Both the position numbers and the translations under genes were made by a program. From Macrotis lagotis (lineage: Eukaryota; Chordata; Mammalia; Peramelemorphia; Peramelidae): a stretch of 64,000 nt of DNA. Within the stretch, counting starts at the first letter, position 1; the number at the start of each line of letters is the position of its first letter. The stretch is from positions 885,250,977 to 885,314,976 of the forward strand of contig NC_133658.1 of the NCBI RefSeq assembly GCF_037893015.1, written 5' to 3'. The notes beneath the pieces are model-generated. The model made no database searches and was not told the DNA's origin. It saw nothing but the letters and a program-made list of their open reading frames with translations. Of this stretch, positions 42,993-54,473 are shown in pieces.

Positions 42993-43924
42993 CAGTGTAT
43001 AGCTTCTTAAGACCAGACTTTGGGTTAGTCTTTGGTGAGAAAGGGTGTGTATTTGTATGTAGGTAGGTGAAGTTTAAAACCGTAACTTTGTTAAATACAT
43101 ATTTATATATGTTTGCTGTTTAAGTGTCTGTTTTTGTAAATAGAAGTTTTAAGTAAAGATATAGGCTTATGATTATGGGACTGGTATAAAGGCCACTTTG
43201 AAAGTTAGGCTGGATCAAGACTTTAAAGAAATTATCTGGGCTTACATTGCCAATCTCTGCTCTGCTTTGGTTTTGGTATGGGTAGCATCTTCTACTGGTG
43301 AGGATCTTTGAAGTGTATAAATGCAAAGGATATTGGAAGTAAATAATGATTGTAGCTTAATTTTATTTTAAATGTTCTGCAAATACTACCTGCCTATGCT
43401 GCCAACACACAGGCTGGGCATAAAGACTTTATTACAGTATTGTCTTATCTACTGACAAAAGATTCTCTTCTGTAATAGAGGAACTGTTCCTGTATATTGT
43501 GATTATTCACAGCCTGCTCTGATTTGTCTATATCATTTTATACATGTGAAGCACTTGGAAAAAATTAAACAAAACAAATGAAGTACATTATTCAAATTCT
43601 ACATTTAGAAACAAAAAGATTGAATGGAAATCTTTTCAATAATAAGACAAAGTGTTCTTCAGTTTTAGTTTGGTTCTAAATGAGTTGAAGCGAGTTATCC
43701 TATTGAAAAAATTAGTTTGAGCACCGGTGGTTTGGCACAGATTTGTTTGAGTGTGGAGATAGAAAATGGTTTGAATCTAAGTGAAAATCTCAGGTCTTTG
43801 GGCTGAAAAAGTTGAACTTCAATAAGAGTATTGCTATGCTAAAATTAATTTAACTCACATAGTGTAACTGATTCCATCAAAGAAATTTGAGTTACAGAGT
43901 TGATGGAGTGCTATAGTAGTGTGT

Positions 43925-44285
43925 GAAATACTGAGTGCCATAGGACTTTAGGAGGAACCTTTCATTGCATCCCTGAAGTAGGCTGCTCCATCCATAACAA
44001 TAACCATTCTGTCTGTCCTTGAAAGTCCCAAGTGATGAGAAAGGGTTTGGCACTATCCTAGGAGACAGCCCATTATTTCTGGAGACCTTTTATTGTTAGG
44101 AAATTTTTCCTTACTGAGACTTAATCTCTCTTGCATGGTTCTGCCCTCTGAAGGGTAAGCAGAAGTCTTTGCATGGGAAAAACTCTTCAACTATTTGAAG
44201 ACAGTTATCATTCCTATGCCCTACATCTCTCAGTTTTCTCTTTTTCAATCTGTCAAGTCCTTCAAACTTTTTGAATCAAGATAAA
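43925..44285 (-). repeat. L3/CR1-type LINE 3' end
   Basis: The + strand shows the antisense CR1 tail: 'attgttaggaaatttttcct', 'ggttctgccctctgaagggt', 'caactatttgaagacagtta', 'tcattcctatgccctacatc'. It is the same family as 6.4-7.3 kb but covers a more terminal part. Confidence 0.75.
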
Positions 44286-44787
44286 GTTATTTAGATAATA
44301 AAGAAAACATAGACTAGAGAGAAACATACCTGAAAGGATATTTTTTTACTTGCATCACACAAACTGACCCTTTTATATGTAATCATTTAAAGAAATGAAC
44401 AGACTAGAGGGTTTAGAAAAGATTAGAGTATTAATGAGGAAGAGAGCTTGAGTATATAGGATAAGCTTTTTCTTTTTCATTTCAGCCTGTGTTTGAAAAA
44501 AGTTCTTTGTAAGTTTGATTAGCTTTGCTTTTAAAACTTAAAGCTTACAGTAAATAAAATCTAAAACTACAAAGCATTTTCTATTAAAAGAAAAGTAAAA
44601 TAAAGTAGAATTGGTTGAGCCATTTTGTTACCCAATTAGAATATTGTCAGGTAATTATGGAGGGATGTTTGATGTATCAAAAGCATTGTGTATGTATTCT
44701 TTAGAATATACATACATACATACGAGGAAATCCAAGTAACTAAGGACATGACAAGTAAAAGATAATTTAAAGCAATAAATTACTTAT
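44286..44787. other. No gene seen
   Basis: AT-rich unique sequence with a short (CATA)n run at 44,706-44,722. Confidence 0.45.
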
Positions 44788-44940
44788 TTTTTTTTTTAAG
44801 TTTTTGCAAGGCAATGGGGTTAAGTGGCTTGCCCAAGGCCACACAGCTAGGTAATTATTAAGTGTCTGAGGCCGGATTTGAATCCAGGTACTCCTGACTC
44901 CAGGGCCGGTGCTCTATCCATTGCGCCGCCTAGCCGCCCC
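44788..44940 (-). mobile_element. Class A SINE, well preserved
   Basis: T-run, 'aagtttttgcaaggcaatgg', CORE, box B complement (GGATTTGAATCC), head complement ending 'gcgccgcctagccgcccc'. It keeps several CpGs, so it is probably a younger copy. It is the first tRNA-headed SINE to the right of the promoter. Confidence 0.94.
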
Positions 44941-45124
44941 ATATCTTTTCTTTCCAAAGAAAATTTGATCATTACTGTTGCACAACATTCAGGTTCAGTT
45001 TTTGTGTTTCCACTTAAGTTGCACTCTTTGTTTATTTTGTTTTCCTGCTGCTTACTTCATTAAATGTATTTCAAAAAACCTTTTGTTTTTAAGGGAAAAA
45101 ATGAAATGAATTTCTAGTGAATTA

Positions 45125-45650
45125 CTATTTAATTTTAAATTTTTTTATTGATACCTTTTGTTATTGTCATATTCATTTTCACATATATCCCTTCTCAGCA
45201 AGCTTTTTTTGGTAATTAAGATTAAAAAGAAAGAGATGGGTCCTGGTGGGATAACAAATTCTGCAAAATCAACCCACACATTAATCAGATCTGATTACAT
45301 GCCATATTCTATACTCAGAAACCTGGGTGCTCTGTGTACCTTTGCATGGAAGGGAAAGAGGTACATATTTCTCAGCATTTTTCTAGGATCTAGTTTGGTT
45401 TTATTTTGACCATTATAATCATATGGTTCAGTTTTCTTTTATTGTTATTACTTTGTTGGAATCAGTCTGTAAATTGTTTTCCAGGTATTCTGAATCAGTT
45501 CATAGTTATCTTCCCATGCTTCTCCAGAGTGTTCATATTCTGTTATTTCATATAGTATAATAAAATTTCATTAGATCGATGTACCACCTTTTAAAAATTT
45601 ATTCCCAAGTTGATGGGTACCTACTCTTTTTCTTCTTGTTCTTTTCTCTT
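45125..45650 (-). repeat. LINE 3' remnant, probably L1-related
   Basis: The right part resembles the antisense L1 end ('tatagtataataaaatttca', 'ttcccaagttgatgggtacc'). The left part has a T-rich LINE-tail look. Family uncertain. Confidence 0.45.
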
Positions 45651-45651
45651 T

Positions 45652-45786
45652 TCCGATTTTTGCAAGGTAGTGGGGTTGCCCAAGGTCACACACCTGGGTA
45701 ATTATTAAATGTCTGAGGTCGGATTTAAACTCATGTTCTCCTGACTCCAGGGCCGGTGCTCTATTCACTGCACCATCTAGTTGCCC
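45652..45786 (-). mobile_element. Class A SINE with internal deletion
   Basis: 'gatttttgcaaggtagtggg' runs straight into 'gttgcccaaggtcacacacc', so 'ttaagtggctt' is missing. Box B complement (GGATTTAAACTC) and head complement 'accatctagttgcccttt' are present. Confidence 0.9.
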
Positions 45787-46031
45787 TTTTCTAGTTCTTT
45801 TCTAACCCAAATACTGATATTAATATTTTGGTTTATCTGGATCCCTTCTATCAAAGACATCCTTCCTTGGGGTGTGCTTGCCTAGCAGTAAGATCTGGAG
45901 GTCGTTTTGTCTTTTTTTAAAAAAAAGCACAATTCTAAATTGTTTTTAAGAATGGAAAGTTCATAGCTTCATAACCAAAATATTTGTGTTTCAGTCTTTC
46001 TAATGCACTTAAACTAAAAAAATAAGCTGAT

Positions 46032-46200
46032 GGGTGGCTAAGGTGGCGCAGTGGATAAAGCACCGGCCCTGGAGTCAGGGGTACCTGGGTTCAAATCCAG
46101 TCTCAGACACTTAATAATTACCTAGCTGTGTGGCCTTGGGCAAGCCACTTAATCCCATTGCCTTGAAAAAAATCTAAAAAAACAAAAACCAAAAAAAAAA
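46032..46200 (+). mobile_element. Class A SINE, well preserved
   Basis: 'gtggctaaggtggcgcagtg', 'caccggccctggagtcaggg', box B (GGGTTCAAATCC), CORE, 'ttaatcccattgccttg', long A-rich tail with CAAAAACC spacers. Confidence 0.94.
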
Positions 46201-47129
46201 ATGCTGAATATTTAGCCAAATGATCAGGAAAAATAAAGTTTCTCAGTGTAAGTAAGCTATTTAAAACTATTAGCTCAGAGGTGCTTGTTATTTACCATTC
46301 ACATTTCATAATTAGTATGCTTTTACCTTTTTAATGTACCCTTCTGGAGATATGATTGAAACAACCTTTAATAAGATTTTAACGTAATTGTTATTTTGCT
46401 GAAATATTTATGTTTCACAGTTATTAACATCTCAGATGACTACTCTAGCTGATAATGGAAACCTAAATACATAGTCTTAAGAAATAGGAGCCTCTTATTA
46501 TTTGTTGAATTAGATATTTATATTTATAAACAATATTTTGAACCCAACAACACTAGATTCCATTTTCCAGGGGACTCAATGTTCCATGAACTCGTGTTCA
46601 TGTTTTTACTCTTAGTAAAATTATAGTAATAGAAGGTGATAGAATTTTAAAGTTTGTCCTCCATTTCATGAAAGAATACTTGATATTTTAGAAGACTTTC
46701 CCCAAAGACCTTTAGGGTATGTAGCTGCACCAGACAAGAATAATTAATGCGAAATGCTCAGACATAAACTGATTTTTTTCACATGATTTGGAATTTGTTC
46801 TTTTCTCCTTTCGCTTGAAGCCCAACATTTTTCTCCTTTTACCTTTTTCCTGGTATTTTCTATTGTGGGTTTTTTTTTTAACTGCCTTCTTCACTTCACA
46901 CTTCTGGTACCTTTGCTTGGATCCCCAGCTATAGTTTGCTGATCCCAATAGCAGTGCTGTGTTTAGAGGGGAAGCATAGGAAGACTAGGAATAAATACTC
47001 AGACCTGGCAATGGCTCTGGAGACCCATTTGCCTCAGAACCCCTCTTAGTTGGCAACTTAAATGTTAAGTGTGTTGGAATACCAGACTATAACTGTGAGA
47101 AAAAAATGGAAAACCATTGCTTTTGAGGT
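46201..47129. other. No gene seen
   Basis: AT-rich unique intronic-type sequence. The minus-strand frame at 46,712-46,948 is Lys-rich chance. Confidence 0.45.
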
Positions 47130-48090
47130 CAGGGAGGAATCAAATCACACGAGTGTTTCTTAGGTCTCTACTATGTGCCTGCATTGAGCTAGGCTCTGGA
47201 GATAGAAGGATAAAAATGAAACAGCCCCTACTTTATATTCTATCAGGAGAGATGATACATGTAACTATAGACAGATTATCTACAAAATAAGTACAAGTTA
47301 ATTTTGGGAGGGAGGACATTAGTAACTGGTGAGAAAGGCTCTGGTAATACTTAAGTTGCATCTTAGATAAGAGATTCTTAAGAAGTGTTAAGTCTGGAAG
47401 AAGTACATTCCAGATATGGGAGAGGGCTAGAATAAAGGCAGAGAACATAGACATGGAGTGTTGTGTGTGAAAAACAACCCAAAGGCCAGCCAGTTTGATT
47501 GAAATGTAGAGTTTAAAAAGAGAGGTTGGAGAAGTAGATAGAAATCAGGACTTTAAAGAATTTTTGTAAAGGACTTTTTTTTTTTTTTTAGGTTTTTGCA
47601 AGGCAGTGGGGTTAAGTGGCTTGCCCAAGTCTACACAGCTAGCGAATTATTAAGTGTCTGAGACTGGATTTGAACTCAGGTACTCCTGATGCCAGGGCTG
47701 ATGCTTTATCCACTGTACCCCTGTAAAGGACTTTTGTAAATACCACAAAGAAGAATTTCTCCTAGAACCCATCGGGAACCATTGGAATGAATTGACTAAG
47801 GAGATAATATGGGAAAATCACTTTTGGTCCCTGGTGGTATAGAATGGGGAAAGAAGTATTGGAAGAGTTTGGACTAGAGGTGGTGAGATTCCAGACTAAG
47901 GTGGTGGCAGCAGCTCTGTGAGTGGCCAGAAAGAGTTAGATGTTAAAGATGGAATAGAAATTGAAACAAGATTTGATAAGTTAATGGATTTGGGGGCAAT
48001 AGAAGGGGTGAGTAATGCTGAGATTGCAAATGAGGGAGATTGTCATCACATAGCAAATGTACTTGTACTTGATGAGTTAGGTGTGTTCTG
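47130..48090 (+). repeat. Ancient interspersed repeat, family not named, split by a SINE
   Basis: Phrases typical of an old mammalian-wide element ('gtctctactatgtgcctgca', 'ctctggagatagaaggataa', 'gttggagaagtagatagaaa', 'gtggcagcagctctgtgagt', 'gcaaatgagggagattg'). The same kind of sequence returns at 49.7-51.2 kb. I am not sure whether it is an internal LINE part or an LTR family. Confidence 0.5.
47579..47721 (-). mobile_element. Class A SINE
   Basis: Perfect 14-bp duplication TGTAAAGGACTTTT at 47,565-47,578 and 47,722-47,735. The head complement is shortened ('gctttatccactgtacccc'). Confidence 0.93.
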
Positions 48091-48094
48091 AGAT

Positions 48095-48285
48095 GTGGCC
48101 AATGTGCACAGAGCTCTGGGCCAAGAGTCAGGAAAGACCAAGTCTAAATCCGACTTCAAATTCCAATTAACTTCCAGGGGAGGAGTGACCTCATCTGTAA
48201 AATGGGAATAATCACAATAATAATAATACCATGTACTCACTGTTGTGAGGATCATAATACTAGTTAGCATTTTGAGATACTATTT
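48095..48285 (+). repeat. MIR/Ther-like CORE-SINE
   Basis: 'cagagctctgggccaagagt', 'aagtctaaatccgacttcaa', 'gacctcatctgtaaaatggg', 'aataatcacaataataataa', 'tgttgtgaggatcataatac'. Confidence 0.65.
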
Positions 48286-48600
48286 GTTGGGTTTTTTTAA
48301 AATGTTATTTCATTTTATTTTTTTCTAATCACATGCAAAGATAGTTTTCAGCATGCTTTTTGAGTTTCACATTTTTCTCTCTCCTCTCTTTTCCCTTCCT
48401 CTCCTTGGCTGCAAATAATCTGCTATAGGTTATACATGTACAAGTCATGTTGTGAAAGAAGAATCAGAACAAAAGAGGAAAAAAACCATGAGAAAAAGAA
48501 AAAAAACATAAAACAAGTTTGAAAAAGTGAAAATAGCATCCCTTGGGTTGTTTTCAGATTCCATATTTCTCTGGTTTTGGATAACTTTTTTCTTTTGAGA
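48286..48600 (-). repeat. LINE-1 3' terminal fragment
   Basis: Antisense of the L1 3' UTR end: 'ctaatcacatgcaaagatag', 'tttcagcatgctttttgagt', 'gttatacatgtacaagtcat', 'agaagaatcagaacaaaaga'. Confidence 0.7.
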
Positions 48601-49199
48601 TTTCTATTTGCAAAGCACAAAACCTTATATACAGCCTAGCCAGTATTATTAATAAAAGAAAATATATACAGATATTCCCCAGTTTGCCACAGTATAATCC
48701 TGGACACCATATCAGAACTAGATGATAAAGCAGTTTGTATTTTCCCACAGGAATGATGTAATTGGGGATTGTGTTCTTGACTGAAATCTTGGCATCAAAT
48801 CATAGTTGATATGATAAACAAAAGTACAAAAACCATAAAAACTTTTTAATAATTTAAAATAATAAAATCACAATCAAATTCCTGTAAAATATACATTATT
48901 TGTATATTAATTATAAAATGGTCTCCAGTCTGTTATAAATTATACACATAATTCATAAAAATAAAATACTAATCTTAATGACAAACATTAAGCCTTTTAT
49001 CCCCCTTCTGCAAATATTAAAAATTTATTTAGTTTACTGTGCTTGGTGTTGGGGAAGACAGTATAGATAAAACATGTGCTTTCCTCTTCTTGGAAGCTTA
49101 TGTTCTGGTTTATAGACACTGAGATCCTTTCTCTAGCTAAACTACTTAGCATTCTAGCATTACTACAGAGGGTAACCACAATGGGCCGGACACATTGTT
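48601..49199. other. No gene seen
   Basis: Very AT-rich unique sequence. Frames are chance. Confidence 0.45.
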
Positions 49200-49596
49200 A
49201 GATGTAAGTTTGCCAAAGAAAACTATTTTATGGAGAACTCACACAGGGCAAGTGCTCACAAAGAGGTCAGAAGAAGCTATGCTGAGACACCCTGAAGGTC
49301 TCATTGAAGAACTTTGGAATTGACTGTACAGCTTGGGAGACACTGGCATAGGACTGCCCAGCATGGTGTGCCTTCATCAGTGAGGAAGGCAGAATGGAAG
49401 CAGTTCAAAGGAAACATTACATCCTTAAGTTTAGAATACCCACCCCAGGTGTTTACATGGATTATTTGTGCCCAACCTGTGGTAGAGCATTGGGAGCTTG
49501 TATTGGTCTGATTGGTCACACTGTAGTTTGTCTCAAATGTAGTAACTTCATTTTGGTCCTCTAAGATAATGAAGGACAAGAACTCACCAACCAACT
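49200..49596 (+). repeat. LINE 3' end whose tail matches the class C SINE
   Basis: Reads like the degraded C-terminus of a non-LTR retrotransposon ORF. Near 49,470-49,515 the frame gives a C-x2-C-type stretch (PTCGRALGACIGLIGHT), resembling the Cys/His tail of many such proteins. The element ends 'ttttggtcctctaagataat', 'gaaggacaagaactcacc'. The class C SINE at 54.5 kb ends 'catggtcttctttgaaaatg', 'aaggacaacc'. The clade (RTE or other) is not settled. Confidence 0.6.
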
Positions 49597-49689
49597 ATTT
49601 TGTTTGAAGAACAAAGGACAGAACATATATAATGAATGTGCAATATTTTACATGATTTGTACATTAGAAAATTACTAAAACTGTGCGAC

Positions 49690-51165
49690 ATTTGGAAGGG
49701 AAGATTGTTCTTGGTCAGGAAATGCTTCATAAATGGACATTTGAGATGGGCTCTAAAGGACTGGTAGAAATTTAGTAAGAATGAGAGGCAGAACAAGACT
49801 AGACTATGCCTAGGAACAGTGTGAGAAGAGTACAGATTTTAGTTTTGGGAGCTGGGGCAGGGCAGAGGAGGATCATTTTCTAATGAGGAGTTATATGAAA
49901 TAATAATGGAAAGGGAGGGCAGAGGAGTTTGAAATTAGTAGCTGAAAGGAAATTATTAAATATTTAATTTTTATAAGCAAGTATTATTTATAGATTCATA
50001 TATATGAAAGAATGCTTTTGATGGATGACTGAAAGATTGAGAAGCAGGTTTAGGGTACAGAATTGGGAAGAGTTGTTGGGAGACCACTGTAATAATCTGT
50101 AAAGGAGATCTTGTACTAGGTGGAACAATTAAAATAGAAAAGAGGTTATAAAAATAAGAGATGTTGTGGAGAAGAGGGATTACATCGGCAAATTCTAAGC
50201 AGTTAATAAGTGCTTTTTTCAGGCGGCTAGGTGGTACAGTGGATAGAGCACCATCTTGGAGTCAGGAGGCCCTGAGTTCAAATGTGACCTCAGACACTTC
50301 ACTTTATAATTACCTAGCTGTGTGGCTGTGGGCAAGCCACTTAATCTCATTGCCTTCCAAAAACTTTAAAAAAAAAGTGCTTTTTTCATTCATATAACTC
50401 CTCCATTACAGAAGACAGAAGGGGGTGCAGTTTTAAGGGGCAAGATGCTGGACATGGTGAGTTTGAGTTTCTAGTAGGATAATTAAAGAAGTAGGCATTT
50501 TAGTGGATTAGGACTGGAAACTCAAAAGAGAATTTAGGATTGGATAGAGATTTGTCACTCATCTGAAGTAAAGGTGGTAGTTGGAGCAACTTGAGTGAAT
50601 GAGCTCTCCTCAGAGGAGAGATTTATTTAGGAGAAAAAAAGGGCTAAAAACAGATTTTTTGGGGGATTAGCCACATAAGATGGATGCAAAGAATACAGGA
50701 GCAAAGATGGGATCTATGAACTTGTTTTAAAAATATTTTGGTAGCTATTTTAATATAATTATTTTCTTTATAATTATGTGCATTTTAACATCGTATATAA
50801 TCCAAATCATGATCCTGAGCAAATCTCCATAGCCTTCCCCAGGCTTCTAAAGGGATCTGTGACATAGAAAAGGCTAAGACTGAATTAGAGTGTGGTGAAT
50901 TAGAGGAAGTGGGAAATGAACCAGAAGAGGCTGGTGTCTTGAAAGGGAAGGGAAGGAACAATATCTTTTGTATGGGATGGGGAACAGGGAAGAAAAAATC
51001 AAGGAGCATGGTGACTGAAAAGATCACTGGAGTTGATGATTAGGAGGTTATTTGAAAATCATATTTAGTAAGTTGTGAGTAGATAGAAGCTTAAATATAA
51101 GAGCTTGAGGAAAGAATAGAGGAGGAAAGAAAGCTTGAAGAAGAGACATCTATGTGGGCTACTTT
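49690..51165 (+). repeat. Ancient interspersed repeat, family not named, split by a SINE
   Basis: 'ggaaatgcttcataaatgga', 'gagatgggctctaaaggact', 'gttgggagaccactgtaata', 'aagatgctggacatggtgag', 'atttgtcactcatctgaagt', 'acataagatggatgcaaaga' continue the type seen at 47.1-48.1 kb, perhaps as one long decayed element. No coding frame left. Confidence 0.5.
50222..50374 (+). mobile_element. Class A SINE
   Basis: Perfect 14-bp duplication AAGTGCTTTTTTCA at 50,208-50,221 and 50,375-50,388. A small internal insertion (CACTTTATAAT) replaces the usual CTTAATAAT. Confidence 0.94.
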
Positions 51166-51183
51166 AAAAAATATGAACTAGAA

Positions 51184-51326
51184 GACCGCTAGGTGGTGCA
51201 GTGGATAAAGCACTCACTGCAATCAGTAGCACATGAGTTCAAATATGGACTCAAGACACTACCTGGGTGACCCTGGGCAAGTCAATTAACCCTAATTGCC
51301 TCTCCCCTTCTCTGCCCCCAAAAGGA
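51184..51326 (+). mobile_element. tRNA-headed SINE, variant with CT-rich 3' end
   Basis: Class A head and box B (GAGTTCAAATATGG), but the 3' part reads 'accctgggcaagtcaattaa', 'ccctaattgcctctcccctt' instead of the TTGCAAAAA end. This is a distinct subfamily. Flanks 'aaaatatgaactag' and 'aaaaaaatgaactag' look like its target duplication. Confidence 0.85.
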
Positions 51327-51341
51327 AAAAAATGAACTAGT

Positions 51342-52243
51342 TAAGGTAGAAAATCATCATATGTGAACATTTGCACACAGAATTGTACTTGCATCTGCAA
51401 ATCTATTAAAACAGGTTTGAAAAAATATAACAGGACTCTGCAAACATTGTTCTGTTTCTGTTCTTCTGAACTTCTTTCTCTTTAGAAATGATTCTTTCAG
51501 GAAATTTGGAAATGAAGGTTAGGAAGAATGGGGACAACTGGAAAAAGTTAGGATTGGGGGAAATCTGACTAATATTTATGGGTGTATGGGAAGGAGCTAG
51601 TGGAGCGGGATAGATAGAGCATAAATATCAACAGGTGATGACTTCTTTCCATGTTCTGAAAGTTTGCTAAGGGGGAGTTCATACCCAATATATTGGATGC
51701 CTCCCTTGTTTTCTCCTGACCTGATACAGGGCAGAGGAGGTTTTATATTGCATTTTGTTAACACCCATCACCTACCTTTCCATTGCCTTCTAATGCTTAT
51801 CATTAATTCTTTGCAAGTTATGTTCTAAGTCTGTTATACAATAAAACTGGTGACATGTTTTCACTGAAGAGATGACCTGATTTTTTAATACAGATGGTAC
51901 AACTGCAAAGTAAGAAAATAGAGAGTAGATAAATATAAGTAAATAAGGAGAGAATCAGGAAGGATTTCATGTAGAAAGTGGTATGTCTTTCAAAATAAGA
52001 AAGATAATTTTGTTTGCTTTCTTTGAATTTAGAAGGAAATTTGAGGGATGATTTGGATAGCCCAAGTTCCTTAAAATTAAATCTACATGTTTAACTTTTT
52101 TCTTCACAAATATAGGAATTCAAAATCATGTCTTGAACCTTGAGTCTGTGCTTTTCAAAGAATAAGTTGCCTTTTTTTCCTTCCTTTGCTACCAGGTTGG
52201 TGGGTTGTTTATCAATAGACCATTAAATAAATGAGTTAGTCTT
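51342..52243. other. No gene seen
   Basis: Unique AT-rich sequence with no coding or repeat signal I recognise. Confidence 0.45.
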
Positions 52244-52258
52244 GAAAATGTGGGTCTA

Positions 52259-52426
52259 GGGGCGGCTAGGTGGTGCAGTGGATAAAGCACCGGCCTTGGA
52301 GTCGGAGTGCCTGGGTTCAGATCCGGTCTCAGACACTTAATAATTACCCAGCTGTGTGGCCTTGGGCAAGCCACTTAACCCCATTTGCCTTGCAAAAAGC
52401 TAAAAAAAAAAAAAGAAACAGAAAAA
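52259..52426 (+). mobile_element. Class A SINE, young-looking
   Basis: 'gggcggctaggtggtgcagt', 'caccggccttggagtcggag', box B (GGGTTCAGATCC), CORE, A-rich tail. The 15-bp duplication GAAAATGTGGGTCTA is perfect (52,244-52,258 and 52,427-52,441). Retained CpGs and a perfect duplication suggest a recent insertion that may be polymorphic or lineage-specific. Confidence 0.96.
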
Positions 52427-52589
52427 GAAAATGTGGGTCTAAATTAAGCATGTTAGATGAACTGAGGGGATCACCTGCATGAGATTTCCCCCATTTGTTT
52501 CTCCTTTAATTTTAAAAATGTCTTCTAATTGATAAAAAATAGAAAAACAAATAAAAAAAGCATAATGAGGTTGAAAAGAGTACTGACTT

Positions 52590-52725
52590 TATTTTTTTAG
52601 ATAGATTTTATTTATTTTGAGTTTTACAATTTCCCCCCTAATTTTGCTTCCCTCCCCCAACCCCCACAGAAGACATTCTGTTAGTCTTTACATTGTTTCC
52701 ATGATACACATTGATCTTAGAAAAT
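52590..52725 (-). repeat. LINE-1-like 3' terminal fragment
   Basis: 'atagattttatttattttga', 'ttttgcttccctcccccaac', 'gtctttacattgtttccatg'. It resembles an antisense L1 3' UTR of another subfamily. Confidence 0.5.
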
Positions 52726-52880
52726 AACTGACTTTAAATCCTAGCTCTGCTATTTGGGTGAGCCATTTTTCATCATTTGACCCATTTAGGTCTCAGTTTT
52801 CTCATTAATGCTGTAAATACTGAAGTAGTTGATCTTCTAAGGACTCTTTTGTCTCTAAATCCTGAGACTTAGAATTATTC
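52726..52880 (+). repeat. MIR fragment
   Basis: 'aaatcctagctctgctattt', 'cccatttaggtctcagtttt', 'ctcattaatgctgtaaatac'. Confidence 0.6.
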
Positions 52881-53049
52881 TGTTTAGAAATCATTATTTT
52901 GTTATAACAATATCTGCATCTATTTTACCTATGTGACAGCTTTGGCTGTAAAATGTTATCAGTCTAGATGATTTTTGCCCATGGATTAAAAAAGGGTTCA
53001 TATCTCTTTATCTTTCTCTTTGATCTGATTATCATATCATTTTTATCAA

Positions 53050-53215
53050 CACTTTACCAGCCTGGTGCATAGTAGGTCCTTAATAAATGCTTGTTCATTT
53101 GACTTTGCCTGGACCACTCTTTGCATTTATTAATATTTTGCTTTATAGTTGTTTATGTTATATCTGTTTTTATATTCCCTTGAACTCATGTAGCCTGAAA
53201 AAAGTTTCATGAGAT
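53050..53215 (+). repeat. L2-like tail
   Basis: 'cctggtgcatagtaggtcct', 'taataaatgcttgttcattt'. Only the final L2-type motif is clear. Confidence 0.5.
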
Positions 53216-53234
53216 TTTTGTAAGATCATAGATT

Positions 53235-53400
53235 GAGACCTGACAAATTCTTTTGTGGCCATTTAATCCCTTATTTTAAAGAAGAGAAAGCTGAGGATCA
53301 GAGCAATTAAGTGCATTTTTTCAAGACCACACCAAGAGGAAACAGTGTAAAATTTGAACCTAGGTTTTTGTCTCCAGAGGCATTGTTCTTTCCAGTGTTT
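53235..53400 (-). repeat. MIR-like fragment
   Basis: 'cccttattttaaagaagaga', 'gctgaggatcagagcaatta', 'aatttgaacctaggttttt'. Confidence 0.5.
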
Positions 53401-54011
53401 CCCATTTGAGTTATGTGATTTTGCCCAACAATTTATAAGTAGTAGAGGTGGAGGCAAGATTTGAACCCAGGTTCTCTTGTTCTAAATTCAGTAAGTGCCC
53501 ACAATTGAGGGAATCAAAATAAACTATGTGTAAATTCCTAATTCATAGGAAATTCTCAAGTGACTTTCTAGGATTTGGACTTGGATTTTTGAGTAGCATG
53601 CTTGGGTGTGTCTTTATACTTCCTTATTCAACTCTGTATAGCTATGGGGAGATGTACAAAGGCAATCTTTTTTTAGACAACTTGCTATTCTGTTAATACT
53701 CTCTAGTCCACAATGAGTCTTTGATATAAGTTACTGGTGGAGGCGGGTGATACAGAGAAGTCTGTATTATAGTCCCTGACCTTGCAAATCTGAGAATTTA
53801 TTTGGGTAGATAAAGCATAAGCATGGAAGTTAAATGACAAATACAACAAATGAGGGATTTCCACAAGATATTCTCTAAGGTCCCTTCTAGCTGTACAATT
53901 CTCTGAATGCAAGACAGTACATGATTAAGTGGTAGAAATATGATAAGTGTTAGGCATTCCAAAATGGAAAAAGATTATGGGCGAGTAATCTGTCTCACTG
54001 TATAAAATATA
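53401..54011. other. No gene seen
   Basis: Mixed sequence, with a box-B-like 'gatttgaacccaggttctct' at 53,458-53,478 that is probably another MIR scrap. Confidence 0.4.
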
Positions 54012-54172
54012 GGTTTTTAGTTTTTTTTTTTTTTGCAAGGCAAATGGGGTTAAGTGGCTTGCCCAAGGCCACACAGCTAGGTAATTATTAAGTGTATGAG
54101 ACCGGATTTGAACCCAGGTACTCCTGACTCCAAGGCCGGTGCTTTATCCACTGCACCACCTAGCTGCCCCTA
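54012..54172 (-). mobile_element. Class A SINE
   Basis: Complete antisense copy. The flanks CACTGTATAAAATATA and CACCGTATAAAATATA are a 16-bp target duplication with one change. Confidence 0.94.
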
Positions 54173-54309
54173 CACCGTATAAAATATATCAGCAAGTTAA
54201 AGGACCTGGTTCAGAAGCTGAACTGGGAGAGCAGAATATACAATACTAGAGGGCCAGAGCACCAGTGATGGGGTTAGGTAATCCAACTCTGTTGAGTTTG
54301 GGATTTAGT

Positions 54310-54470
54310 GCTAAAATGGTCCTTTGAGATTGTGTAGTCAAAACTCCTTATTTTACAGGTGAAGAAACAGGTTTAGCATGGGGAAGGGTATTGGCTAAGG
54401 TCATATGGGTAGTAGCAGAGCTGAAACTGGAATCTTGGTTCACCATCTCCAGATTGAAGACTTTGTTTCA
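54310..54470 (-). repeat. MIR-like fragment
   Basis: 'ccttattttacaggtgaaga', 'attggctaaggtcatatggg', 'tagtagcagagctgaaactg'. Confidence 0.55.
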
Positions 54471-54473
54471 CTG

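Larger units (their letters stand above)
41600..43920. other. Start of the presumed first intron; no exon or tRNA-headed SINE seen
   Basis: The first 600 bases after the island keep scattered CpGs ('cgtcgaattgtcgttttcct') and look unique. This is common for conserved intron starts near promoters. Further right it is AT-rich with microsatellites. No coding signal on either strand. Confidence 0.5.

Noticed and set aside
49314..49511. 65-codon frame in the 49.2-kb LINE
   Set aside because: It is a remnant of a transposon ORF, interrupted and frameshifted, and so is listed as part of the repeat and not as a gene.
52259..52330. tRNA gene candidates (A and B boxes in many places)
   Set aside because: All lie in SINE heads, with no full cloverleaf and with SINE body and A-tail following.
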